Assembly (NCBI RefSeq): GCF_003097655.1
Contig: NZ_QCZH01000002.1
Location: 223,299-287,298, forward strand
Source: Flavobacterium laiguense
Lineage (GTDB): Bacteria; Bacteroidota; Bacteroidia; Flavobacteriales; Flavobacteriaceae
Length of the DNA stretch: 64,000 bases
Reading direction: 5' to 3'
The number at the start of each line of letters is the position of its first letter. Positions within the stretch are counted from its first letter, which is position 1. A program made the position numbers and the translations under genes. Of this stretch, positions 9,125 to 16,316 are shown piece by piece. Below the pieces are notes generated by a model. The model was not told the origin of the DNA. It worked only from the letters and a program-made list of their open reading frames with translations, and searched no databases.

Positions 9125-9439
9125 ATGAAAAAAATAACACTCGACCCATCCATCGCGGCAGTTGTCGATATTGAGAATATTGCACATAATGAGCGTGTAG
9201 TTATCAATTTCACATCCGACGCTAACTGGGTAGGAGATTTTGCTTTTAAAGTTTATAACTCGGAAAAGAAAAATAGCGAAATAGTGGTTGTCAATGCGCT
9301 TATTGTACAGGATAACCAAATGACATTGACACTAGAACCCGCACCTCAAAATATTCCTGACGGCACTAAATATTATGAAATTTCGAGTGTAAGCACTAAA
9401 AGATTATTGTTTAAAGGCTCTTTAAAAATAAATCGATGA
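9125..9439 (+). CDS. Uncharacterised phage protein, beta-rich
   Basis: A 104-residue protein, nine bases after the NHL gene, with no signal peptide (MKKITLDPSIAAVVDIEN). The alternating pattern around VVINFTSDANWVGDFAFKVY and KYYEISSVSTKRLLFKGSL suggests an immunoglobulin-like beta sandwich. It overlaps the next gene by 4 bases, so it probably belongs to the fibre/accessory operon. No family could be named. Confidence 0.5.
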   Translation: MKKITLDPSIAAVVDIENIAHNERVVINFTSDANWVGDFAFKVYNSEKKNSEIVVVNALIVQDNQMTLTLEPAPQNIPDGTKYYEISSVSTKRLLFKGSLKINR

Positions 9440-9657
9440 TAGTAACAATAACAAGCGATGCTCCCAATATTGTATTTGGGGATTCACAACGAAAAATTGA
9501 GGTCACGATTGATCTTAAAAAAGATGGCATTGATGGCAAAAGTGCGTATGAGATTGCAGTTGATAATGGCTATAATGGCACGCTAGAGGAGTTCACGATC
9601 AACCTAGTTGACCAGGATATTGATTTTAATGCTTATTACATACTTTCAAAAAATTAG
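9436..9657 (+). CDS. Small fibre protein with GKSAYEIAV motif
   Basis: A 73-residue protein. Its centre, KDGIDGKSAYEIAVDNGYNG followed by TLEEF, matches a short collagen/fibre linker found in many tail-fibre proteins ('G.DGKSAYEiA...GF.GTeeeW'). The N-terminal half is a beta segment. It is too short to be a whole fibre and may be a connector between fibre subunits. The next gene starts three bases after its stop. Confidence 0.55.
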   Translation: MIVTITSDAPNIVFGDSQRKIEVTIDLKKDGIDGKSAYEIAVDNGYNGTLEEFTINLVDQDIDFNAYYILSKN

Positions 9658-9660
9658 ATT

Positions 9661-10152
9661 ATGACAACAATACAAAGAATTATCGCATTAGCTACGGCTA
9701 TTGGTACCGACATTAAAGGATTGACAACCAAACAAGGTGACTTAACTGGATTGTCAACGACAGCTAAGTCAAATTTAGTTCTTGCTATCAATGAAATTTT
9801 TGGATTGGTCGGCGGTAACTCGTCAATTGATGATGTAGCGGGCGATGGAATTACGAATAAGACATGGTCGGCAAACAAAATTTTTGACACCATTGAGGCG
9901 GCAAAAGTTGCAATAAAAAATGAGCTGACCAATGGAGCTGCAACGGCTTTGGATACACTTTCGGAACTGGCAACGGCTTTGGGTAATGATCCAAACTTTG
10001 CGTCGACAATTGCTACAGGATTAAGTCAACGAGTTCGATTTGATTCGGTTCAAACATTAACCGTTGCTGAAAAATTACAGGCGTGTTCCAATATTGGTAT
10101 TGGCGATCCGGATTACAATTTTATAACAGACTATAATACGGCCAAAGCATAA
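9661..10152 (+). CDS. Tail-fibre-like protein
   Basis: A 163-residue protein containing TALDTLSELATALGNDPNFAST, a repeat unit known from long side-tail-fibre (Stf-like) proteins of many phages ('tL.eLA.ALG.DpnFa'). The N-terminal half is helical with TTKQGDLTGLSTTAKSNLV. No enzymatic or membrane features. The next start overlaps the stop by one base (TAATG). Likely a structural fibre piece. Confidence 0.6.
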   Translation: MTTIQRIIALATAIGTDIKGLTTKQGDLTGLSTTAKSNLVLAINEIFGLVGGNSSIDDVAGDGITNKTWSANKIFDTIEAAKVAIKNELTNGAATALDTLSELATALGNDPNFASTIATGLSQRVRFDSVQTLTVAEKLQACSNIGIGDPDYNFITDYNTAKA

Positions 10153-10508
10153 TGGATTTGATTGATAGAATTAAAGCTGCTTTTATAGCTGTTGGTGGTG
10201 ACATCAAATCTATCAATAGCAAATTGATGGCTTTGGATGCCGATGCAACCAACGCAGACTTTACAGCGCTGGTTAATACTTCAAAATATTTACCATCGGC
10301 AACACTAACAGCCAATAGAACAATTACAATGCCCGTTGGTGTTGATGGAAATGTGATAGAATTTTACAACAACGAATCGGGTTTTGCTTGGAGTTTGGCT
10401 GGCAGTTTGGTATATCTCGCAGATGGAATCACAGTCGTTGCGTTTTTATATGCAAACACCAATTATATAATTAAGAAAATCTCTGGAAAATGGAGAATCG
10501 CAAATTAA
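10152..10508 (+). CDS. Tail-fibre-like protein
   Basis: A 118-residue protein following the previous fibre gene by a one-base overlap. Its first half is helical (MDLIDRIKAAFIAVGGDIKSINSKL), resembling the N-terminus of its neighbour, which suggests a duplicated attachment module. The second half (NRTITMPVGVDGNVIEFYNNES, then FAWSLAG) is a beta-strand tip domain like fibre C-termini of Bacteroidota phages. Function inferred from context. Confidence 0.55.
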   Translation: MDLIDRIKAAFIAVGGDIKSINSKLMALDADATNADFTALVNTSKYLPSATLTANRTITMPVGVDGNVIEFYNNESGFAWSLAGSLVYLADGITVVAFLYANTNYIIKKISGKWRIAN

Positions 10509-10513
10509 AGATT

Positions 10514-11485
10514 ATGAAAAAAATACTTTTACTTCTAGTACTGTTTGTTGGCGTTAATTTGTCGGCACAGGTGCAATTTGGGAATGTTCAAAAACTGGCT
10601 ACGGTTACAGCAACTGGAAACATAACCACCCAAAATTTAGTACCAACTGGAACGGCTACGGCTAACAGTGCTGTTGAAATTGCTTTAACAGGATCTAATT
10701 TTTTGTCTATTCAAACAACTGGAACATACACAGGAGCTTTGACAATACAGGCGACGGTAAATGGAACCACTTGGGTAACTCTAGGAGGCTTACCTATTCT
10801 AAATTCAAATTCCACTAGTACGGGACTACCCACGATAACATCCGCTTTGCAATCTATTTTTCAAGTACAAGTTGCTGGGGCATTAAAAGCTAGAGTAACA
10901 GGACTTTCCGCAATGACAGGAACTGCAACGATTACGATGATTGGTTTACAAAATACGGCTATTGTTGCCCTCGGTGCTGCTATTCCTCCTGGAGGTAATG
11001 TAGTGGGAGGTGTGACGCAGTCGGGAGCTTGGACTTTTCAACTAGGAAATACTCCAAATACAACGCCTATACTTGCCAATGTCTTGAATCCCCTTGTAAT
11101 TGCTACAGGAGATGTAGGCATAAAAACGGTAACATTCAACGGAGCTACGCAAACCAACACAACGGCAAAAGGTGCTGTTGTAGTGTTGAATGTTGGTGCC
11201 GTTACAGGTACTAGCCCCACAATGGTGTGTAAGGTACAAGGTTCTGCGGATTCGGGTACAACTTGGTTTGATGTGCCAAGTGCAACTACTGCAACTCTTA
11301 CTACTACTGGTGTTTTTGGAATTGAAGTTTATCCCAATATTACTACGGTTATAGGAACGACAACCACAGGAACAATTGCACAGATAGCAAGTGTTTTGCC
11401 TAGAACATGGCGTGTAGTGTACACAATTGGAGGAACAACGCCCTCATTTACGTTAATAAACGTACAAGTTAATTATTTACTTTAA
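10514..11485 (+). CDS. Secreted beta-sandwich protein of the prophage
   Basis: A 323-residue protein. The ATG at 10514 gives a Sec signal peptide (MKKILLLLVLFVGVNLSAQ); an in-frame start at 10490 would hide it. The mature part is rich in Thr, Gly and Ala and consists of two similar beta-sandwich units, around FLSIQTTGTYTGALTIQ / ARVTGLSAMTGTATITMIG and MVCKVQGSADSGTTWFDVP / WRVVYTIGGTTPSFTLINVQ. The units resemble phage-type 'distance from mean' domains. It is the second gene in the fibre region with a signal peptide. Function unknown. Confidence 0.65.
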   Translation: MKKILLLLVLFVGVNLSAQVQFGNVQKLATVTATGNITTQNLVPTGTATANSAVEIALTGSNFLSIQTTGTYTGALTIQATVNGTTWVTLGGLPILNSNSTSTGLPTITSALQSIFQVQVAGALKARVTGLSAMTGTATITMIGLQNTAIVALGAAIPPGGNVVGGVTQSGAWTFQLGNTPNTTPILANVLNPLVIATGDVGIKTVTFNGATQTNTTAKGAVVVLNVGAVTGTSPTMVCKVQGSADSGTTWFDVPSATTATLTTTGVFGIEVYPNITTVIGTTTTGTIAQIASVLPRTWRVVYTIGGTTPSFTLINVQVNYLL

Positions 11486-11509
11486 TATTAATATAAAAAC
11501 AAAAACAGT

Positions 11510-11677
11510 ATGAAAGATTGGAAAACAACTCTCGCGGGAGTTATTGTTGGAGGGGTAGCCGTTGCTATTGCATTGGGTTACATCTCTGCAGAAGTGGGGG
11601 CTCAAATTATTGCAGTTGCAGGTGCATTGGGTTTAATTGCAGCTAAAGATGGTGATAAAACTGGAATAGCGAAGTAG
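11510..11677 (+). CDS. Holin-like small membrane protein
   Basis: A 55-residue peptide: MKDWKTTLAG, then two hydrophobic segments, VIVGGVAVAIALGYIS and QIIAVAGALGLIAA, and a charged end (KDGDKTGIAK). The plan of two membrane segments with short charged ends suits a phage holin or a small inner-membrane protein. ATG at 11510, stop TAG at 11675-11677. It lies 24 bases after the secreted gene and 18 bases before a 59-codon frame that runs up to dam. No lysis enzyme is seen beside it. Confidence 0.6.
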   Translation: MKDWKTTLAGVIVGGVAVAIALGYISAEVGAQIIAVAGALGLIAAKDGDKTGIAK

Positions 11678-11695
11678 TTTAAATTCTCAGGAGGA

Positions 11696-11875
11696 ATGGA
11701 ATTAAAAAAAGTCCTCCAACAATTAAAAACTTCTCACGGTAATTTAATTAAGCATAAAGCCACAGCGTTGGAGGACATAAGTCTTCTATGCTGTGGCTTT
11801 GTTATGTCTTGTAAATTCCGTGAGAGGTGCAAACTTAGGCTAATTATAGCAAATATAAAAAACAATTATTTATGA
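11696..11875 (+). CDS. Possible 59-residue peptide overlapping dam
   Basis: An ATG at 11696 opens a 59-codon frame whose TGA stop overlaps the ATG of dam (ATGA at 11872), as in coupled genes. AGGAGG lies only one base before the ATG, too close to act as a normal ribosome site. The predicted peptide has four cysteines in its middle (LLCCGFVMSCKFRERCKL) and matches nothing I know. Rare codons (AGG, CTC, CTA) and the fact that almost the whole frame is occupied by inverted repeats argue against a normal protein gene. It could be a leader peptide for dam or chance. Confidence 0.3.
   Translation: MELKKVLQQLKTSHGNLIKHKATALEDISLLCCGFVMSCKFRERCKLRLIIANIKNNYL
11711..11828 (+). ncRNA. Candidate pseudoknotted structured RNA before dam
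   Basis: Three inverted repeats cross each other. Stem a: GTCCTCCAAC 11711-11720 with GTTGGAGGAC 11767-11776 (10 bp perfect). Stem b: AAAGCCACAGC 11756-11766 with GCTGTGGCTTT 11790-11800 (11 bp perfect). Stem c: 11729-11746 with 11812-11828, about 17 bp with one bulge and one G-U. Stem b begins inside the loop of a and closes after it, and its 5' strand abuts a' with no gap, as in a coaxial H-type pseudoknot. No T-run follows, so it is not a simple terminator. Whether RNA or DNA is the active form is not known. Confidence 0.45.
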
Positions 11876-12690
11876 TTTTAGGTTTAAAAACCAATGAAAA
11901 GCCACAGGCAAGGCTAAAAACGCCAATTTCTTATTATGGAGGCAAACAATCAATGTTGAAACATATTTTGCCATTAATCCCTGAGCATCGGGTATATGTT
12001 GAGCCGTTCTTCGGTGGTGGTGCCGTCTTTTGGGCTAAAGAACCGTCCGAGGTTGAGATAGTAAACGATTTGAATGGGAACGTTATTAATTTCTATAGAG
12101 AGTTAAAAACTAACTTCCAAGAGTTGAAAGATATGATTATGTCAACGCCATACAGTCGTGAGGTTTATAAAAATGCGATGGTAGTTTATGAAATTCCATA
12201 TATATTCACTCCAACACATAGAGCATGGGCATTTTGGGTAGGAACTGTACAAGGTTTCTCTAATAAAATAGGTTCGTGGCGAAGTGCAACGCAACGAAGT
12301 AAGGAAAGCACATTGAATTATAACAAGAAAGAGGGTTTTAACGCCTCTTTGTCTAAAAGACTAGACATAACTCAGATTGAGTGTAAAGATGCCGTAGAAT
12401 TGATTTTAAGGCAGGATTCGGAAGATACTTTCTTTTATATTGATCCTCCGTATGTAGGAGCTAATCAGGGGCATTATGGCGGTTACACACAGGAGCATTT
12501 TAATGCGTTGCTTAATGTGTTGAGCATTATAAAAGGAAAGTTCTTGCTATCCAGCTATCCTAATGAAGTGTTGGATGAGTATCGATTACAGTATGGTTGG
12601 TACAGTAGTGACAAAGATATGGTATTGTCAGCCAGCCGTAATAGCAATAAACGTAAGATAGAAGCTTTGACGGCTAACTATGTGATATAA
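11872..12690 (+). CDS. DNA adenine methylase (Dam / D12 class)
   Basis: A 272-residue N6-adenine methyltransferase. Motif X/I are PISYYGGKQSM and VEPFFGGGAVFW (SAM binding, residues about 22-55) and motif IV is the catalytic DPPY in FFYIDPPYVGA (about residue 185). This matches the D12 class, whose members are normally 260-290 residues. It methylates adenine in a short target site, usually to protect phage DNA from host restriction or to control phage genes. It is the last gene before the prophage edge, as in many transposable phages that carry DNA-modification genes at the right end. A strong terminator follows. Confidence 0.9.
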   Translation: MILGLKTNEKPQARLKTPISYYGGKQSMLKHILPLIPEHRVYVEPFFGGGAVFWAKEPSEVEIVNDLNGNVINFYRELKTNFQELKDMIMSTPYSREVYKNAMVVYEIPYIFTPTHRAWAFWVGTVQGFSNKIGSWRSATQRSKESTLNYNKKEGFNASLSKRLDITQIECKDAVELILRQDSEDTFFYIDPPYVGANQGHYGGYTQEHFNALLNVLSIIKGKFLLSSYPNEVLDEYRLQYGWYSSDKDMVLSASRNSNKRKIEALTANYVI

Positions 12691-12695
12691 TAATT

Positions 12696-12727
12696 AAGCC
12701 CTTTAAATTGTTTTTAAAGGGCTTTTA
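12696..12727 (+). terminator. Rho-independent terminator of the dam operon
   Basis: AAGCCCTTTAAA (12696-12707) pairs with TTTAAAGGGCTT (12713-12724), a 12-bp perfect stem with a 5-base loop, followed by a short T-run. It lies 6 bases after the dam stop codon. Confidence 0.8.
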
Positions 12728-12764
12728 AATGTCGTCTAGGTTTTGGGTATATTTGTCAAGAAAA

Positions 12765-12801
12765 TGTACATTTCAATTTAGATTTTTGTACATTTCAATT
12801 T
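12765..12801 (+). repeat. Two 15-bp direct repeats, 22 bp apart
   Basis: TGTACATTTCAATTT occurs at 12765-12779 and again at 12787-12801. The 22-bp spacing places the copies on about the same helical face. They sit between the phage terminator and the host terminator. They may be transposase-binding end sites, part of an attachment site, or regulator sites. Confidence 0.6.
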
Positions 12802-12840
12802 TTCGATTATAGAAGAGGAGAAATAAAATTACTTTAATAA

Positions 12841-12872
12841 AAAAAAAACACTCATTGAGTGTTTTTTTTTTA
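12841..12872. terminator. Bidirectional terminator
   Basis: AAAAAACACTCA / TTGAGTGTTTTTT (12845-12867) is an almost perfect stem flanked by A- and T-runs, so it can stop transcription from both sides. It serves the minus-strand DUF2167 gene whose stop is at 12912. Confidence 0.75.
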
Positions 12873-12911
12873 TTAATTCTGTATCTATTTTTCAGGACCA
12901 GACATTTGAGG

Positions 12912-13880
12912 CTAATTTATTTCTTCTTTCACCTCTTCTTCAACTTCACTTTTTTCTTGAATAAGTGCTACTTCAGACTCTATTTCTTCTTCATTTTCAG
13001 TATTCTTACTTTTAGAAAACCATCCTTTTATTTTATTTTTGAAAACACCAAAAAAGCCTAAGAGACTTAATACGATTATTTTTCCGAATTTAAGAAAAAT
13101 GGCAAAGAAACCAACTTTGGCTAAAACTTTCCCAGCTACAAGACCTCCAATTGTCCAAGCGGCAACTTCATCGACAGAAGAGTCGAAATCCTCATATTTA
13201 TAGCCATCATTGAATTGCACAATGTCAAGCACTTTACTAATGTCTTTTTGTACAAGAGGCAATTCATTTTCGGTTGCAATAGCATTTAATACTAATACCC
13301 CTTTTCTGCCTAGGATTCTAACATTATAGTTTAGTGTATTTAAGGAATCTTGTCCAAATTTTATTTCTTTGGCCCAATGCAGTATTTTCCTGTCTTTGTC
13401 ATAAAATGGTTTTGCGGCCCAACCTACAATACTAACAGGTGCATATCCTTCTTTTTGTCTTTCCTTGTTTTCTTCGACCGTTTCCTTTTGCATTTCGGTT
13501 AACAAATCATCGTAATTGACATCGTCTGCATCGTCGTCCTCAACATGACCAATTTCATCATATTGAATATTGAAAACATAACCAATTTGACTCATTACTC
13601 CTTGGTTTTCGGGTAATAGTAAACCTAGAGTTAAATTTTCTCCTTTTGGGTTTCCCCATAAATCAACCAACACTCTTTCTGCTTGTACAGGGTTTAAATA
13701 TTTAAAACCATTTGGGACATTTATTTTACCTATTCCGTTTTTTAAATTAACAGAGCCATGTTCGTATCTAAAAGTTTTTTCAATAGAATCAATTTTCTTT
13801 TGAATGTTTTCTTCTTGTGAATACATGAAAAATGTGAACAGGCAGGAAATAATAGTTAAAGTAGTTTTCTTCATTCTCAT
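12912..13880 (-). CDS. DUF2167 membrane-anchored protein
   Basis: A 322-residue protein with an N-terminal signal sequence (MKKTTLTIISCLFTFFMYSQ; an ATG at 13874 would be the start just before it), a soluble domain with FKYLNPVQAERVLVDLWGNP, VSIVGWAAKPFYDKDRKILHWAKEIKF and RILGRKGVLVLNAI, and two C-terminal membrane segments (WTIGGLVAGKVLAKVGFFAIFL and IIVLSLLGFFGVF). These motifs match DUF2167 (COG4714), whose function is unknown. The far C-terminus is acidic. It is the first host gene after the prophage and is transcribed towards it from a TATATTTG-type promoter. Confidence 0.8.
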   Translation of the reverse strand: MRMKKTTLTIISCLFTFFMYSQEENIQKKIDSIEKTFRYEHGSVNLKNGIGKINVPNGFKYLNPVQAERVLVDLWGNPKGENLTLGLLLPENQGVMSQIGYVFNIQYDEIGHVEDDDADDVNYDDLLTEMQKETVEENKERQKEGYAPVSIVGWAAKPFYDKDRKILHWAKEIKFGQDSLNTLNYNVRILGRKGVLVLNAIATENELPLVQKDISKVLDIVQFNDGYKYEDFDSSVDEVAAWTIGGLVAGKVLAKVGFFAIFLKFGKIIVLSLLGFFGVFKNKIKGWFSKSKNTENEEEIESEVALIQEKSEVEEEVKEEIN

Positions 13881-13939
13881 CGTTTGGTTTAAAGGTTTGG
13901 TTAATTTAAAAAAAAAGTAGTCAAAGGACTATTTATTTT

Positions 13940-13947
13940 CAAATATA
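13940..13947 (-). promoter_or_regulatory. -7 promoter element of the DUF2167 gene
   Basis: On the minus strand this reads TATATTTG, the Bacteroidota -7 consensus TAnnTTTG, about 60 bases before the start codon. No clear -33 TTTG is present. Confidence 0.4.
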
Positions 13948-14055
13948 ACTTTTGTTTTTAATAAATGTTAATTTTTTTACTTTTTTAAAAAAATTAACAC
14001 AAATTGTCTTTTTTAAACCAATGATCTGAAATATAATAAAGAAGAGTAAAAGGTA

Positions 14056-15471
14056 CTACTTTGAGAAATTAGTTTCAAAAGTCTTAAATTGATTATCCAA
14101 ATCTTGAATTAGTTGTTTTTTTACTGCAGGGTCTTGTATGAAACTATAATTGATACTGTTATAAACAAATTGTTTGATATCGGTATAGGAAATGGTTTGG
14201 TATCTTTTGGCCAGTAAAACATATTGTTCGGTCATATTGGTTCGTAATATTCCGGCATCGTCTGTACTTATGACTATTGGTACTCCAAATTCTTTGTACA
14301 GAATAATAGGATGACGGTTTTCTTTTACTTTTAAAATGAACTCATTACTGGCAAGATTGATTTCGATTGGAATGTTATTCTTGGCCATGTAACGCATTAA
14401 TTCATAACTATTTTCCTCGTAAGCCATATCTACTCCATGTCCGATTCTATTGGCGCCAGCGGTATAAACTGCGGCATTGATATGCCAAGTCAATTCTTCG
14501 GGGCGAACTAATCCTAAGGTGAGTTCACCGGCATGCATGGTATATTTTACCTTCGGGAAACGGCTGTGGCAATACTTGAACATGACCATGTGTAGCCAAT
14601 AATCTTTCATGGATGTTTCGCCATCTTCGGGAGAAACGATATTCACTCCCGCCATCAGCGGACTGCTATCGGCCGATATAAAAGCAACCACAAGATTTTT
14701 GAATAAATCCACCGGTTCCATGAAACGCAACACAAAATTTTGGTAGCGCATTGTGAATTGTTTGTCATCCATTTTGAGCTCTTTGTGCATTTTGGCAACA
14801 AAATTGGTATTAAAATCAGCGGCGTATTTTTTGGCTTCTTTTTGGATGAAAATGGCATACAATGAATCCAAAGATTGCATAACGGCTTTTTCGTTTTTGT
14901 TAGCCGCCATTTGTCTCAATTGAGCATTGTATTGAGCTAAATCATCCGTTTTTATTGCACAAGGAATAGTAGATAATTGGGTTTCGATGTAACTTACATT
15001 TTCCTTAATGGCTCTATTTTTTAATTCCAATAAACCAGCTTCAAAATTGCCTTTTATAGCGGGTTCGAACTTCATAAAGGATTCGAAAAACAATTTGTCC
15101 GAAGGATAATCGACATTATTATAATCTTTGACAGACCATTTTTGCATTATTTTTTGTTTGTAGGTATCCAATTCTCCATTATTTTTCAAAGTCGAAAATA
15201 ATATCCAGTCGCTACCAGTCTGTTTTTCTTTACTAACAGTCATGGTTTGGGTATTGAGATAAAAATCCTCGTCAATGGCGTGGGCTAATAAAGGTTCGGC
15301 ATAAATAGAACCAGAATAATGGTGGTGTAAATCGCCTCCTTTGGGCATTTGGGCAAAGAAAGCGGTCAGCTCGGCTTCGTTATTTCTAATTTTTTCAAAA
15401 TACTGATTGGCCGATTGGGAAAAACCTACTTGGAATAGGATGGTAAAAAGGAAGGTAAAAAATATCTTCAT
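14056..15471 (-). CDS. Secreted adenosine deaminase-family protein
   Basis: A 471-residue protein of the adenosine/AMP deaminase superfamily (ADGF-like, longer than the 330-350 of cytosolic ADA). The ATG at 15471 gives a signal peptide (MKIFFTFLFTILFQVGFSQ); a TTG 18 bases upstream lies inside the promoter. Metal and catalytic residues are visible: GGDLHHHYSGS (HxH), MHAGE (His and Glu), RIGHGVD, and STDDAGI (Asp). Reaction: adenosine to inosine, in the periplasm or outside, allowing use of extracellular nucleosides. It is transcribed alone, downstream of the TauE and MFS genes on the same strand. Confidence 0.88.
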   Translation of the reverse strand: MKIFFTFLFTILFQVGFSQSANQYFEKIRNNEAELTAFFAQMPKGGDLHHHYSGSIYAEPLLAHAIDEDFYLNTQTMTVSKEKQTGSDWILFSTLKNNGELDTYKQKIMQKWSVKDYNNVDYPSDKLFFESFMKFEPAIKGNFEAGLLELKNRAIKENVSYIETQLSTIPCAIKTDDLAQYNAQLRQMAANKNEKAVMQSLDSLYAIFIQKEAKKYAADFNTNFVAKMHKELKMDDKQFTMRYQNFVLRFMEPVDLFKNLVVAFISADSSPLMAGVNIVSPEDGETSMKDYWLHMVMFKYCHSRFPKVKYTMHAGELTLGLVRPEELTWHINAAVYTAGANRIGHGVDMAYEENSYELMRYMAKNNIPIEINLASNEFILKVKENRHPIILYKEFGVPIVISTDDAGILRTNMTEQYVLLAKRYQTISYTDIKQFVYNSINYSFIQDPAVKKQLIQDLDNQFKTFETNFSK

Positions 15472-15486
15472 AGTATAAATTTCATT

Positions 15487-15494
15487 CAAATATA
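15487..15494 (-). promoter_or_regulatory. -7 promoter element of the adenosine deaminase gene
   Basis: Minus strand TATATTTG, matching TAnnTTTG, 16 bases before the ATG at 15471. Its position supports that start and rules out the upstream TTG at 15489. Confidence 0.45.
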
Positions 15495-15537
15495 CTTCAA
15501 ATAAAAATTAAAAAAAAATTGGTAATTCTGAAATTTA

Positions 15538-16311
15538 TCAAATGACCCCAAGAATTAGTAGTAAAGCAAAGAGAATTAACATTGTAGCAACTAGGGTTTG
15601 AAGGTTTTTTATGGTCACTTTTTTTAATAATTTATTTCCAAAATAGGCTCCGATAAAAGCGGATAATGTTGCTAAGCCCAACAAGAGGTAATCAAATTGA
15701 TTATGGTGAATTATTATTTCCTTTGAATAAATAAAAAGTCTAGAGATGTCAATCAGACAGGCAATTACAACTCCTGTGGCAATATACGATTGAGGTGAAA
15801 GATTGGCTCGAATTAAAAAAGCGGCTCTCAATGCGCCTTGATTTCCGGAAAGTCCACCAAAAAAGCCACTTAAAACCCCACCAAGAGGCAAATATTTTTG
15901 ATCAAACTGCAGATTGGTTAAACTTGGAATTACTTCGAAAAGAGAAAAAAACAGCAAAACGATGCCGATAATTAATTTTATAGGCATAATTTCGAAAGTA
16001 TGATTTTCTATTTGATAGTCCAAAACAGAATGCATTTCGGTTAATAAAGATAGGAGATAGGCACCAAGAAAAGCAAATGCAATAGCGGGAATCCCGAAAC
16101 GGAATACCACGTTTCGATTCGCATTTTTACCCAATAAAAATAACTTGAAAAGGTTGTTCAAAAAATGGACGATCGCTGTGAGCATTATCGCTATTTCGAT
16201 AGGGAAAAATAATCCAAATACGGGTACAAGGATTGTTCCTAGCCCAAATCCAGAGAATAAAGTTAGTCCAGAACCGATTAAGGCTGCAAGGCAAATAATT
16301 AGATATTCCAT
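15538..16311 (-). CDS. TauE/SafE-family permease
   Basis: A 257-residue inner-membrane protein with about eight hydrophobic segments. It carries the family pattern: the N-terminal LIGSGLTLFSGFGLGTILVPVFGLFFPIEIAI and the mid-protein repeat LGGVLSGFFGGLSGNQGALRAAFL. The family exports sulfite, sulfoacetate or other organosulfonates; substrate cannot be told here. It starts 5 bases after the MFS stop codon, so both are probably one transcript. Confidence 0.85.
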   Translation of the reverse strand: MEYLIICLAALIGSGLTLFSGFGLGTILVPVFGLFFPIEIAIMLTAIVHFLNNLFKLFLLGKNANRNVVFRFGIPAIAFAFLGAYLLSLLTEMHSVLDYQIENHTFEIMPIKLIIGIVLLFFSLFEVIPSLTNLQFDQKYLPLGGVLSGFFGGLSGNQGALRAAFLIRANLSPQSYIATGVVIACLIDISRLFIYSKEIIIHHNQFDYLLLGLATLSAFIGAYFGNKLLKKVTIKNLQTLVATMLILFALLLILGVI

Positions 16312-16316
16312 TTGTT

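Larger units (their letters stand above)
1..12800. mobile_element. Right part of a prophage (contractile-tail type)
   Basis: About 20 tightly packed plus-strand genes, many overlapping by 1-14 bases, follow the order of a myophage tail module: tape measure, hub, spike, gp25, baseplate J, fibres, holin-like peptide, Dam methylase. The head and integration/transposition genes must lie left of the window. The right edge is placed between the terminator after dam (12726) and the bidirectional terminator of the first host gene (12841). No tRNA or integrase is seen at this edge. Two 15-bp repeats 22 bp apart lie there, which would suit a Mu-like transposable phage, but this is inference. No endolysin is recognisable in this part. 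Confidence 0.85.

Noticed and set aside
5545..11485. A diversity-generating retroelement acting on the fibre genes
   Set aside because: Fibre and collar domains are present, but no reverse transcriptase or template repeat could be found in the window.
11689..11694. AGGAGG as Shine-Dalgarno site of the 59-codon frame
   Set aside because: It ends one base before the ATG, too close for normal use, and Bacteroidota rarely depend on such sites.
12696..12801. Attachment site in a tRNA gene at the prophage edge
   Set aside because: No tRNA-like sequence or T-loop is visible near 12700-12900.
12855..13061. A Phe-rich plus-strand frame after the bidirectional terminator
   Set aside because: It begins in the T-run of the hairpin and is antisense to the DUF2167 gene; the Phe-rich content comes from the acidic Glu-rich C-terminus on the other strand.
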